The translations under genes were made by a program, and so were the position numbers. The notes below the pieces were generated by a model that made no database searches, was not told the origin of the DNA, and was given only the letters and a program-made list of their open reading frames with translations. Below, piece after piece: positions 27,276 through 39,300 of a DNA stretch of 64,000 nt. Source of the stretch: Glacieibacterium sp038210595 (GTDB lineage: Bacteria; Pseudomonadota; Alphaproteobacteria; Sphingomonadales; Sphingomonadaceae); contig JBBQWN010000007.1 of assembly GCA_038210595.1 (NCBI GenBank), positions 43,621 to 107,620 on the forward strand, given 5' to 3'. How positions within the stretch are numbered: position 1 is the first letter of the stretch; each line of letters opens with the position of its first letter.

Positions 27276-28697
27276 ATGATCCGACATCTTTCGCTGGCGG
27301 CGTTGGCCGTTGCGCTGTGCGCCGCACCCGCCGGGGCCGAGACGCTCGCCCAGGCCATCGCGTCGGCCTACGACACCAATCCTGAACTGGCGGCACAGCG
27401 CGCGGTCGTCCGTCAGGCCGACGAGGCCGTGCCGCAGGCGCTGAGCTTCGGCCGCCCGACCGCCGACGTGACCGTTGCGGAACAGCAGAACGCGCTGGAT
27501 TTCACCGACAATGGCCGCGTGTTCAGCGGCGGCCTGACGATCAACCAGTCGCTGTATCGCGGGGGCCGGACCAAGACCGCGACCAACGCCGCCGATGCGC
27601 GCATCCTGGCGGCGCGGGCGCGGCTGCGCTCGACCGAGAACACCATCGTGCTCGATGTCGTGACGGCCTATTCGGACGTGCTTCGCTACGCCCGCGTCGT
27701 CGATCTCAATGCCAATCAGGTCAAGGTGCTGGAGCGCGAACTCCAGGCGTCGAAAGACCGTTTCGAGGTCGGCGACCTGACCCGTACCGACGTCGCCCAG
27801 TCCGATGCCCGGCTGGCGAACGCCCGCTCCAACCTGATTTCGGCGCGCGGCCTGCTGTCGAACGCCCGCACCGCTTATACGCGCGTGGTCGGCCACCCGC
27901 CCGAGGATCTGGCCCCGGCACCGCCGTTGCCGCTGCTGCCGGGTACCCAGGGACAGGCGGTCGACTTCGCCAACGCCAATAACCCCGCGCTAATTGCCGC
28001 GCGCTTCGACGAGGCGGCAGCGCGCTACGACGTCAGCACCATCGAGCGGGAGCGGCTGCCGTCGCTGGGCGTCGGGGTCGGGGCCAACTACACCAAGTAT
28101 AACGGCGGCGGCGGTGGCGGCCGCTTCGTCCAGCAGGGCGCGTTCTTCACCCAGAACGCCGGGCTGCAGCTGAGCGTCCCGATCTATCAGGCCGGTGCGG
28201 TCGCGTCGCGCGTCCGCCAGGCGCAGGAGCGGAGGTCGCAACTGCTGGAGACGATCGGCGTGACCAGCCGCCAGGTCACCGAATCGGCTGTCAACGCCTG
28301 GGTCCAGATCGGCACGGCCCGCGCCATCATCCAGTCGAGCCAGGTCGCGGTCGATGCCAATGCGCTGGCCCTGGAAGGCGTCACCCAGGAGAATCAGGTC
28401 GGCACCCGGACGATCATCGAGGTGCTGAATGCGCAGCAGGAGTATCTCGTCACCCAGGTCAATCTGGTCACCGCACGGCGCGACGAGTTCGTCGGGGCCT
28501 ATACGCTGCTTGCTGCGGTCGGTGCCGCGGAGGCGGCGGCGCTGGAGGTGCCGGTCACGGTTTATGATCCGACGGTCAACGCCGCCGCGGTCCGCCACCA
28601 TCTGAACGACTGGGACACGCCCAAGAACCCGCCGGCTCTGCCGCTGCCCGACAAGGCGCTGACGGTACATTCAGCCCCTATCGGACCGCAGCAATGA
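27276..28697 (+). CDS. tolC: TolC-family outer-membrane efflux/secretion channel
   Basis: 473 residues with a signal peptide (residues 1-21, ending PAGA-ET). Two outer membrane efflux protein repeats follow, typified by ETLAQAIASAYDTNPEL, YSDVLRYARVVDLNANQVKVLERELQAS and VGTRTIIEVLNAQQEYL. TolC trimers span the outer membrane and periplasm and serve RND pumps and type I secretion. The C-terminal tail is Pro-rich (KNPPALPLPDKAL). The stop overlaps the popZ start (ATGA), tying the two together. Confidence 0.94.
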   Translation: MIRHLSLAALAVALCAAPAGAETLAQAIASAYDTNPELAAQRAVVRQADEAVPQALSFGRPTADVTVAEQQNALDFTDNGRVFSGGLTINQSLYRGGRTKTATNAADARILAARARLRSTENTIVLDVVTAYSDVLRYARVVDLNANQVKVLERELQASKDRFEVGDLTRTDVAQSDARLANARSNLISARGLLSNARTAYTRVVGHPPEDLAPAPPLPLLPGTQGQAVDFANANNPALIAARFDEAAARYDVSTIERERLPSLGVGVGANYTKYNGGGGGGRFVQQGAFFTQNAGLQLSVPIYQAGAVASRVRQAQERRSQLLETIGVTSRQVTESAVNAWVQIGTARAIIQSSQVAVDANALALEGVTQENQVGTRTIIEVLNAQQEYLVTQVNLVTARRDEFVGAYTLLAAVGAAEAAALEVPVTVYDPTVNAAAVRHHLNDWDTPKNPPALPLPDKALTVHSAPIGPQQ

Positions 28698-28990
28698 ACG
28701 ACGACGCGACCAAGGCGATGGACGAGATCATGGCGTCGATCCGCAACGCGGTGACCACCGGCGAGACGGTGCTGACCGCACCGATGCGTGAACCCGACGC
28801 ATTGGAAACGCCTGAGCCGCTGCCCACGCCGACGGCGCCGCCGGCCCCGTTACCAGCCGGCGAGACCTCGCTGGAGGGGCTGGTCAGCGCGCTGCTCGAA
28901 CCGATGCTGAAGGACTGGCTCGACGCCAATCTCGGCCGGATCGTCGAAGCGCGGGTCCAGGCTGAGATCGCGCGGCTGACGGCGCGCTGA
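28694..28990 (+). CDS. popZ: PopZ-like polar organizing protein (DUF2497), short form
   Basis: 98 residues. The two conserved PopZ ends are present: the N-terminal helix MDEIMASIRNAV (residues 9-20), which in Caulobacter binds partner proteins, and the C-terminal self-assembly helices (SLEGLVSALLEPMLKDWLDANLG, then IVEARVQAEIARL). The Pro-rich spacer between them is only about 35 residues (PEPLPTPTAPPAPLP), much shorter than the acidic linker of the 177-residue Caulobacter protein. PopZ forms a polar hub that anchors the chromosome origin. Its position between tolC and valS is the conserved alphaproteobacterial one. Confidence 0.86.
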   Translation: MNDDATKAMDEIMASIRNAVTTGETVLTAPMREPDALETPEPLPTPTAPPAPLPAGETSLEGLVSALLEPMLKDWLDANLGRIVEARVQAEIARLTAR

Positions 28991-29053
28991 GCCGACCGGC
29001 CGACGCGCCGGAGGGGTGACGCCTCCCGCCGCCGCCGCTACACCCCCGCCACC

Positions 29054-31674
<2,621 letters not shown>

Positions 31675-31678
<4 letters not shown>

Positions 31679-32643
31679 GCCTCCAGGAGGCCGATGAGGC
31701 CACGCTCCACCGCGCTCAGCCATTTCGTCGGCCGCGGCAGCGTCGTGCCCGCCAGGTCGAACGCATCGCCGCTGGTCACCAGTTCCAGCAGCTTCGGGTG
31801 GACGTACGACTTTCGGCTGATCGCTGGCGTGTTGCCCAGCGCCTCAGCGACCGGCTCCAGCACAGCCTTGAGCGTCAGCGGCGCGCGGGAGCGGACGATG
31901 GTTTCGAAGGCGATGACGCTGGCCCCCCAGGTGCGGAAGTGCTTGGCGGAGAAATCCTCGCCCATCGCCGCCTTGATATAGGCGTTGACCTCGGCGGAGC
32001 CGATGCGATGCGGGGCGCCGTCGTCGCCGACGAACTGGAACAGCGCCTGACCGGGCAGATCCTGGCAACGCCGGACGATTCGCGCCAACGCCCGGTCGGT
32101 GATGCTGACCTGCTGCGGCTTGCCCGATTTCCCACGGTAGTCGAGCTTCACGGTGTGGCCGCGCACCGCGCCGTGTCGGTTGCGCAGCGTCGTCGCGCCG
32201 AACGACTTGTTTTCGGTCGCGTAACTTTCATTGCCGACCCGGATATGGCCCTGGTCGAGCAAGCGCACTACGGCCGCCAGCACCTTGTCCCGCGGCAGGC
32301 CGGGCAGCGCCATATCGGCCTCGACCCGCGCCCGCACCAGCGGCAGCGCGCCGCCGAACTCGATGCAGCGATCGTATTTGGCACCGTCCTGCTTCAGCCG
32401 GTAATCGGCATGATAGCGATACTGCCGCCGCCCGCGCGCATCATAGCCGACCGCCTGGAGATGGCTGGCGGGATCGGACGAGTACCACACCCGCGCATAG
32501 GCCGGCGGGACCGCGATCTTGTTCAGCCGCGCAATCTCCGACGTCTCGGCGATGCGCCCGCCCTGCGCATCGAAATACTGCCAGTGCTTGCCGCGCTTGC
32601 GTCGCGTGATGCCGGGTTCACTTGTGTCGCCATAGGTCAGCAT
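31675..32643 (-). CDS. DNA topoisomerase IB (poxvirus/eukaryote-like)
   Basis: 322 residues. The N-terminal GITRRKRGKHWQYFD and IPPAYxxVW-like (AVPPAYARVWYSS) segments, and the catalytic domain with Arg136 (HIRVGNESY), the KSGK loop (about 172-175), R/H in KHFRTWGA, and the nucleophile Tyr280 in SRKSYVHP, are all present. It relaxes supercoils through a 3'-phosphotyrosyl intermediate. Bacterial type IB enzymes are accessory and sporadic; alphaproteobacteria often carry one. Confidence 0.95.
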
Positions 32644-32695
32644 GGCGAAGCGAACGTGCCGCCGCCGGATATCGTTCCGGCGGCGGTTCGCCGCG

Positions 32696-33070
32696 TCAGT
32701 CGATAACCGTCAGGAACTCTACGACCAGCGCGGCCGCGAGGACGGAAGGATCTGGATCCACCCGCACCGCCATCAGCTTCGCCTCGGCGACGATCTGCCC
32801 CGGCAAGTCGAACTCGGCGTCGGGAAGACTTTCGACCAGGCGGACGAGCGCGTCGCCGATCGCTTCTGCGTCGCCGTGCAGGCGCAGGTCGAACCGGTGG
32901 CGCTCACCCTCGAACGTCGCGCTCGACCACGGCCGCGTGGCGACGCTTTCGACGACCAGCATCGGATAGATCGGCACGGCCCCGCGGCGGTCGTCGACAA
33001 GTGCGGCAAGCTGGCGGATCAGTCGCCCGGGGTTGCCGGAAAACGGCAGGTGCAGCGTTCGGTTGCTCAT
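32696..33070 (-). CDS. Hypothetical protein, second gene of a two-gene operon divergent from an S24 repressor
   Basis: 124 residues from ATG 33070. The sequence looks like a compact alpha/beta protein (IYPMLVVESVATRPWSSATF, then FDLRLHGDAEAIGDALVRLV). No family was recognised. The start overlaps the stop of the small upstream helix-turn-helix-like gene (ATGA), and an AGGAG motif lies upstream within that gene. It precedes the topoisomerase IB gene on the same strand by 52 bp, which may be part of the same transcript. Confidence 0.62.
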   Translation of the reverse strand: MSNRTLHLPFSGNPGRLIRQLAALVDDRRGAVPIYPMLVVESVATRPWSSATFEGERHRFDLRLHGDAEAIGDALVRLVESLPDAEFDLPGQIVAEAKLMAVRVDPDPSVLAAALVVEFLTVID

Positions 33071-33258
33071 CGAATGGGCTCCTGTTGCCGGTTTGACATG
33101 AAGGCGATGATACGACGTGCGGTGGCGTCGCGCGGCTCGCGGCCCCGGCGCAGGTCGAAGACGAACCGCGGGTCGCACGCGGCCTCGCGACCGAAGCGGC
33201 TTGGTGAAATCGCGGTCGATCGCAAGTGCCGTTCAATTTTTGTTAACAATGATGACAT
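33067..33258 (-). CDS. Small HTH-like protein
   Basis: 63 residues from ATG 33258, with a GGGGAG ribosome-binding site 8 bases upstream. The body (LLTKIERHLRSTAISPSRFG, then EAACDPRFVFDLRRGREP) resembles short sphingomonad helix-turn-helix proteins in which a recognition helix follows FGR. It could bind DNA as a dimer. It is the first gene on the minus strand, facing the S24 repressor gene across 122 bp, and is coupled to the 124-residue protein by a 4-bp overlap. Confidence 0.6.
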   Translation of the reverse strand: MSSLLTKIERHLRSTAISPSRFGREAACDPRFVFDLRRGREPRDATARRIIAFMSNRQQEPIR

Positions 33259-33310
33259 TATCGTTTCTCCCCTGACCCGAATCGGCATAAGGGAATATCC
33301 CCGCCCGAAT

Positions 33311-33344
33311 CCTACTTGTCTAGGCAAAAACCTAGATGTATAGG
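33311..33344 (+). promoter_or_regulatory. Promoter with overlapping inverted repeat upstream of the S24 repressor gene
   Basis: A sigma70-like promoter is visible: TTGTCT (33316-33321), a 17-bp spacer, TATAGG (33339-33344). It is covered by a dyad with arms CCTA-N4-TCTAGG and CCTAGA-N4-TAGG, separated by CAAAAA; 10 of 14 arm positions match. The site lies 36 bp before the repressor start. This is the layout expected for an autorepressed gene; the same operator could also affect the divergent small operon. Confidence 0.5.
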
Positions 33345-33380
33345 ATGCGGGCTGGGGGCTTGGAGAGGAGGCTCCCGTGT

Positions 33381-34064
33381 ATGGATTACCTGGCCGTCCG
33401 GAAACGGCTGGATGAGCTGATCACTCAACACGGTGAGGATTACGCCTCGCTGTCGCGGTTGATCGGTCGCAATCCGGCCTATGTACAACAGTTCGTCAAA
33501 CGTGGGGTGCCCAGGCGCCTTAGCGAAGACGATCGGCGCAAGCTGGCGCGCCACTTCGGCGTGGCGGAGCGTATGCTGGGCGGACCCGAGGACGCGCCCG
33601 GCGTGCGTAGCCTTGCGATGCGGGGCGATGCGGCGGCAGGCGTCGGCGACTATGTCCTGATTCCGGCACTCGACATCGGTGCCTCGGCGGGCGGCGGCTC
33701 GTTAATGGATAGTGAAAATCCTATTGCGACGTTGGCGTTCCAGTCGAATTGGGTCCGCACCATCGCCTCGGGCCGGCCGGAAGCCTTGTCGGTCATTCAC
33801 GTCGAGGGCGATTCGATGCTGCCGACGCTGGCGGATGGCGACCATATCGTTGTCGATACCGACGATCGCGAGAGGCTGCGCGACGGCATCTACGTGCTGC
33901 GCACCGACGATGCGCTGCTGGTCAAGCGGCTGGGGGTGAATCCAGCGACCCGCCGCCTGTCGATCAAGAGCGACAACCCGGCCTATCCCAGCTGGGACGA
34001 CTGCGATCCAGCCACCGTCGCCGTCATCGGCCGGGTTGTGTGGGTAGGGCGAAAGCTCAGCTAG
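33381..34064 (+). CDS. S24 family LexA/CI-like repressor
   Basis: 227 residues. An N-terminal helix-turn-helix region (about 20-60, LSRLIGRNPAYVQQFVKRG) leads to a C-terminal S24 peptidase domain. The catalytic Ser145 is in HVEGDSMLPTL and the Lys182 in LLVKRLG. An Ala-Gly pair (Ala103-Gly104 in DIGASAGGGS) sits where LexA-type proteins cut themselves. The protein may therefore be inactivated by RecA-dependent self-cleavage. AGGAGG precedes ATG 33381 by 9 bases. No phage genes surround it, so it looks like a chromosomal regulator rather than a prophage remnant. Confidence 0.92.
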   Translation: MDYLAVRKRLDELITQHGEDYASLSRLIGRNPAYVQQFVKRGVPRRLSEDDRRKLARHFGVAERMLGGPEDAPGVRSLAMRGDAAAGVGDYVLIPALDIGASAGGGSLMDSENPIATLAFQSNWVRTIASGRPEALSVIHVEGDSMLPTLADGDHIVVDTDDRERLRDGIYVLRTDDALLVKRLGVNPATRRLSIKSDNPAYPSWDDCDPATVAVIGRVVWVGRKLS

Positions 34065-34234
34065 CCGCGCCGGCTGTCCCAGACCGCAAGCACGATCGCT
34101 GCGACAACCCCGGCGGCGAAACCGCCGAGGAGGCCGGCCGTCGCCTGGCTGAACGCGACGCCGACGCCCGCGCCGGCAAGTGTGAGGCCGGCGAGCAGGC
34201 AGCCGCCGGCGACGCGAGGGGGACGGTCTTCCAT
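34061..34234 (-). CDS. Small membrane protein, unknown
   Basis: 57 residues from ATG 34234 (an ATG at 34252 would add six residues, but AGAGG upstream favours the shorter form). Two hydrophobic helices, GCLLAGLTLAGAGVGVAF and GLLGGFAAGVVAAIVLAVW, end in DSRRG. No family recognised. The stop overlaps that of the S24 repressor (CTAG 34061-34064). Confidence 0.5.
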   Translation of the reverse strand: MEDRPPRVAGGCLLAGLTLAGAGVGVAFSQATAGLLGGFAAGVVAAIVLAVWDSRRG

Positions 34235-34320
34235 TGCCTGTGCCTCTGCCATGGGGGCGGCGGTAGCGCCAGCCGGAAGCCCGGCTGCAACGGGATGACC
34301 CGCACTGCGCTGCCCCGGCT

Positions 34321-36345
34321 ATGCCGCGCCGGACCGCTCGGCTAGACCGGCGGCGGATGTTTGGGAGGATCGCTGCGTCGGTGCTGTGCGGGGTCGCCGC
34401 GTTCGGCGGTTCCGCGCGTGCGCAGGCGGCGCCCGCCAAACCCGTCATCGTCGTCAAACCCGCCGCAGCCGCCGCCGGCACACCGAGCGTGGCGGTCGAC
34501 GCGCCCGATGCGCTGCAGGGCGAGATGGCCCCCCTCCCCGGTGCGATCGACTGGCCGATCGCGGTCGCAACGACGCCGGGTGACGCCGATGCCGGCAAGG
34601 AAGCGGGCGACGTGCGCTATGAGATGGCGCCTGAGGGCCTTGCCGAAATGCGGCTGACGGCGCGTTTCCATGAGCTGTCGGCGCTGTGGGCCGGGCGCAA
34701 CCAGCCCGCCAATCTGGCCCAGATCAATCGCCGCGCCACGGAAGACAGCGACCTGATCGACCAGCTGCTGCGCGCCGAAGGCTATTACGGCGCGACCGTA
34801 GCGGTGACGATCACGCCGCCAGCCACGACCGGCCCGCCGACGCGCGTGGCGATCAAGGTCGAGCCAGGCCCGCGCTACACGTTCGCCGGCATCGATCTTG
34901 ATATGCCCGCCGGTGCGCCACGCCCGCTAGTCGAGAAGGCCCTAGGCATCGCGGTTGGCGATCCCGTCGATGCGGTCGCGGTAGGGGCGGCAGAGGACGG
35001 CCTGCGATTGCGCCTCGCCGACGCTGGCTATCCGTTCCCGACGATCGGCGCGCAGGACATCGTCATCGACCATGCCAGCCGCACCGCGACGCTCAGCCAG
35101 AGCGTCGATCCCGGCCGGCCTGCCAGCTTCGGGCGGGTGCGATTTGCCGATGGGGTGGTCAAGGCCCCGTTCGACGACGCGCATCTGGCGCGGCTGGCCC
35201 GGCTGAAACGCGGTGACCGTTACAACGCCGCCGACCTGGAGGACTTGCGCCGCGCGCTGATCCAGACCGGCCTGGTCGGCGCCGCGTCGATCCGGCCGGT
35301 CGCGCAGGACGTTGCCGCCGACGGCACTCAGGTTGTCGATCTCGTGGTCACCACGGAGACCGCGCCGCTGCGTACCATTGCGGCGCAGATCGGCTATTCG
35401 ACCGACCAGGGCATCCGCTTCGAAGGCAGCTGGCAGCACCGCAACCTGCTGCCCCCGGAAGGCGGCGTCACGTTCCGCGCGGTCGCGGCCGAGCGCGAGC
35501 AGCTGGTCGGGGCGGAACTCCGCCGCCGCAACTGGAAGAAGCGCGACGTGACACTGCTCCTCCGTGCCGAGTTCAGTGCCAAGGACCAGGACGCCTTCAA
35601 CGCCCGCACGATTACGCTGGGCGGCGCGATCGAACGTGAGACCAACATCATCTGGCAGAAGAAATGGACGTACTCGCTGGGCGGTGAGCTGGTCGTGTCT
35701 TCGGAGAAAGACCGCAGCCGTCAGGCCGGCGGCTTTGACACCTTCTACATCGCGGCCCTGCCGCTGTCGCTGGGCTACGACGGTTCGAACAATCTGCTCG
35801 ATCCGACCCGGGGCTTCCGGCTGACCGGCCGCGCCTCGCCGGAGCTGTCCTATCAGTCGAAAGCGTTCAGCTATGTGAAGGCCCAGATCGACGGCACGGG
35901 ATATCTGCCGTTCGGGCGCGTTGTACTCGCGGGGCGGTTGCACGTCGGCACGATTCTGGGAGCCAGCCGGGGCACCATCGCGCCGACGCGGCGCTTCTAT
36001 GCTGGTGGTGGCGGCTCGGTACGCGGCTTCGCTTACCAGGCAGTCGGCCCGCGCGATCCCGACAACGATCCGCTTGGCGGCAACTCGCTGATCGAGACAT
36101 CGTTCGAGGCGCGGTTCCGCTTCAAGGCGTTCGGCAGCGATGTGGGAATCGTGCCGTTCGTCGATGCCGGTCAGGTAGACACCGGCACCCTGCCCGGCAT
36201 CAACAATCTGAAGGTCGGCGCGGGACTGGGCTTCCGCTACTACACGGCGTTCGGGCCCGTGCGCATCGACGTCGCGACGCCGCTCAACCCCGGCAAGGGC
36301 GATTCCCGCGTCGCTTTCTACGTCTCCATCGGGCAGGCCTTCTGA
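34321..36345 (+). CDS. tamA: TamA, BamA/TamA-family outer-membrane assembly protein
   Basis: 674 residues. A signal sequence (RIAASVLCGVAAFGGSARAQ) is preceded by a basic leader; ATG 34357 would give a cleaner signal peptide and is an alternative start. POTRA-like repeats span about 130-330, with a C-terminal 16-strand barrel from about 340. The family's VRGF motif is at 567-570 (GGGSVRGF). The last residues end in a Phe-type signal (YVSIGQAF). With TamB it forms the translocation and assembly module that bridges the envelope. The tamB start overlaps its stop by one base. Confidence 0.91.
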   Translation: MPRRTARLDRRRMFGRIAASVLCGVAAFGGSARAQAAPAKPVIVVKPAAAAAGTPSVAVDAPDALQGEMAPLPGAIDWPIAVATTPGDADAGKEAGDVRYEMAPEGLAEMRLTARFHELSALWAGRNQPANLAQINRRATEDSDLIDQLLRAEGYYGATVAVTITPPATTGPPTRVAIKVEPGPRYTFAGIDLDMPAGAPRPLVEKALGIAVGDPVDAVAVGAAEDGLRLRLADAGYPFPTIGAQDIVIDHASRTATLSQSVDPGRPASFGRVRFADGVVKAPFDDAHLARLARLKRGDRYNAADLEDLRRALIQTGLVGAASIRPVAQDVAADGTQVVDLVVTTETAPLRTIAAQIGYSTDQGIRFEGSWQHRNLLPPEGGVTFRAVAAEREQLVGAELRRRNWKKRDVTLLLRAEFSAKDQDAFNARTITLGGAIERETNIIWQKKWTYSLGGELVVSSEKDRSRQAGGFDTFYIAALPLSLGYDGSNNLLDPTRGFRLTGRASPELSYQSKAFSYVKAQIDGTGYLPFGRVVLAGRLHVGTILGASRGTIAPTRRFYAGGGGSVRGFAYQAVGPRDPDNDPLGGNSLIETSFEARFRFKAFGSDVGIVPFVDAGQVDTGTLPGINNLKVGAGLGFRYYTAFGPVRIDVATPLNPGKGDSRVAFYVSIGQAF

Positions 36346-39300
36346 TGCGGCTGGCGCGGGTCTTCTGGTTCGTGGTGGCGCTGGCGGTGCTGTTGGCGGC
36401 GGCCGGCATCGCGACCATCGCCTTCCTGAGCAGCGACGCGGGCCGCGCGTTTGCGGTGCGGCAGTTGCCGCTGTTTGCGCCGCAATCGGGCCTGACCATC
36501 CGCATTGGCCGCGTCGACGGCTCGCTGTTCGGCAAGGCGACCGTGCACGACCTTGCGCTCGGCGATCCGGACGGCGTGTTTGCGCGCGCTAAAGTCGTGG
36601 AGCTTGACTGGCGGCCGTTCGACCTCGCGCATAACCTGCTGACCATCCACTCGCTGAGCAGCCCGGAGGTCGTCGTGCTGCGCCGCCCAGCGCTGCGCCC
36701 GAGCGCCGACAAGCGCATCCTCCCCGATATCGACATCGCCATCGGAAAACTCCGGCTTGACCGCATCGTGCTTGAGCCGCCGGTGATCGGCAGCGCGCGG
36801 GTGGTCAGCTTGGCCGGCAACGCCGACATCCGCGGCGGGCAGGCAAAGCTTATGCTCGATGCCGGCGCTGCAGGCGGTGATAACGTCCGCCTGCGCCTCG
36901 ACGCAGCTCCGGATGCCGATCGCTTCGACGTCGATGCCCGCGTCACGGCACCGGCGGGCGGCGTTATCGCCGGGCTGTTGCGGGTCAGGCAGCCACTGGC
37001 GTTGACGATTGCCGGCGACGGCCGCTGGACGGCGTGGCGTGGCAAAATTGCCGCCCGGCTCGGCGATGCACCACTGGCCGATCTGGTGCTCAGTAACGAC
37101 AGCGGGCATTTCGGCCTGTCGGGTAACGTCGCGCCGGCCGGGCTGACATCCGGCCTGCTGGCCCGGCTGAGCGAGCCTGTGACACGGCTCGACGCCACCG
37201 TGACGCTAAACGGACGGCGCGCTCGGACGCAATTCACCGCGCGCTCGCCAGCGCTGACGCTGACCGGCAGCGGCGGCATCGATTTCGGCGAGGAAAGCTT
37301 CACCGATCTTGCCATCGCGGCCCGCGTGCTGCGGCCGGCCGCAATCAACCCGAAGCTGGCGGCCGGCGACCTTCGGCTGCGCGCCCGCATTGCCGGATCG
37401 TTCCGCAACCCGATCATCGACTATGTCGCAACCGCCCCGGCGCTGACCTTCGGGGTCAACGGCTTTGTCGATCTGCGCGCGGTCGGTATCGTCCAGACCG
37501 GCGGACGGCCGCTGGTGGTGCCGCTGGCGGCGAGCGCGCGGCAGGTCACCGGCTTCGGTCCCGAGCTCGATGCGCTGCTCACCAACGTCCGGGTCACCGG
37601 GCCGCTGACAGTGCGCGGCGACACCTTGGTATCGGATGCGTTGATCCTGCGCTCCGACCGTATCACCGGGCGTGCCGCGGCCAGCATCGCCCTCGGCCCC
37701 AGTGGTGCCTTTGATGTGCGTGCTAGCGGCAATGTGCCGAAATACCTGATCCGGAATTTCGGCGTCGCCGACGTGCAGGCCGCGATCCGCGTCGTTCCGG
37801 CCGGTACCGGCGCGCGCGTGACGGGCACTGTCGGCGTCAAGGTTACCCGCCTCGACAACCCCTTCTTCGCCTCGCTGACCGAAGGCCTGCCGGCTGTCGC
37901 GGCCGCCATCGACCTCGGTCCAGCGGGCGACCTCGTCTTCACCAACACGCGGGTGACCTCGCCGGGCCTGGGCCTGATCGCCAGCGGCAGCCGCACCAAG
38001 GCGGGCATCGTCGCGCTGTCGGGCACGGGCACCTCGCGGCAATACGGCCCGCTCGGCGTCCGGCTGCTCGGCCCGATCGAGGCGCCGGTGGTCGATGTGA
38101 CGCTAGCGCAGCCGGGCTTCGGGGTCGGACTGCGGACGGTCGCGGCGCATGTCACTCCGGCCAGCGGCAACTGGGTTTTCGATGCCAAGGGCACCACAAA
38201 TTATGGTCCGATCACGGCGCGCGGGCTGATCCGGGCCACCATCCAGCCGACGGTCATCGACATCGGCGCGGTCACGCTGGCGGGCATAACCGGGCGCGGC
38301 AGCATCCAGCAGACCGCCGCCGGGCCCCTGGCCGGCAAGCTCGACGTCGCTGGCCAGGGCCTCGACGGCAGCGTCGCGCTGGCCGCGTCGGGCGCCGTGC
38401 AGCGCGCCGACATTGCGCTCACCGCGCTTAACGCCCGCCTGCCGCTCGCCAGCCCGGTTACCGTCGGCCGCGGCGAAGTGCGCGCAACCATTCTGCTTCC
38501 CGGCGACGGGCCGGACGTGAAGGGCCGCTTCACCGCCACCGAGGTCCGCCGCCAGGACATTGTGCTGACCCGGACCAGTGGCAGCATCGACTATCGGCGC
38601 GGCGTGGGCAGCGCACGCTTCGATGCAGCCGGGATCGCGCAGGCCCCGTTCAACCTGACGGGCTCGGCAAAACTGTCTGGCGACCGCATCGAAATCAGCG
38701 GCGGCGGCGAGTTCAATGACCGCCACGTCGGGTTGGCGCGCGCCGCGGTAGTGACCCGCGACGGGGCTGACTGGGTGCTGGCACCCGCTGTGGTCACCAC
38801 GCCGGACGGGCGCGCCGAACTGTCGGGACGCTTCGGCGCGCACAACCAGCTGCACGCCAATCTGCAGAACCTCGGCCTGTCGCTGCTGACGCTGGTCAAC
38901 CCGGCGCTGGAGTTCGGCGGCCGGGTATCGGGCACGGTGGACGGCAGCCTCTCCGCGCGCGGCCTGCCGTCGGGCACCGCCGCGCTCAGGGTCAGCGGCC
39001 TCAGCCGCGCCGGGCTGGCAGCGGCGTCACTGCCCATCGATCTGGCAATCAACGCGACACTGTCCGAGACCGGCGGCAGCGCGCGCGCCGTCGTCGTTCG
39101 CGCCGGCGTTGTCGAGGGGCGGCTGCAGGCCCAGCTGCCCAACATCCCGGGCGGCAATGACGATCCCGTCCTGGAGCGACTGCTCGCCGCGCCGTTGCTG
39201 GCACAGGCGCGCTATGCCGGTCCGGCGCAAGCGCTGTGGCCGCTGGCCGGTATCGAGGCAATCGACGTGCGCGGGCCGATCCGGATCGCGGCCGACATCG

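Noticed and set aside
33067..34064. Prophage remnant around the S24 repressor
   Set aside because: No phage structural, replication or integrase genes nearby; flanking genes are topoisomerase IB and tamA, and composition matches the core genome.
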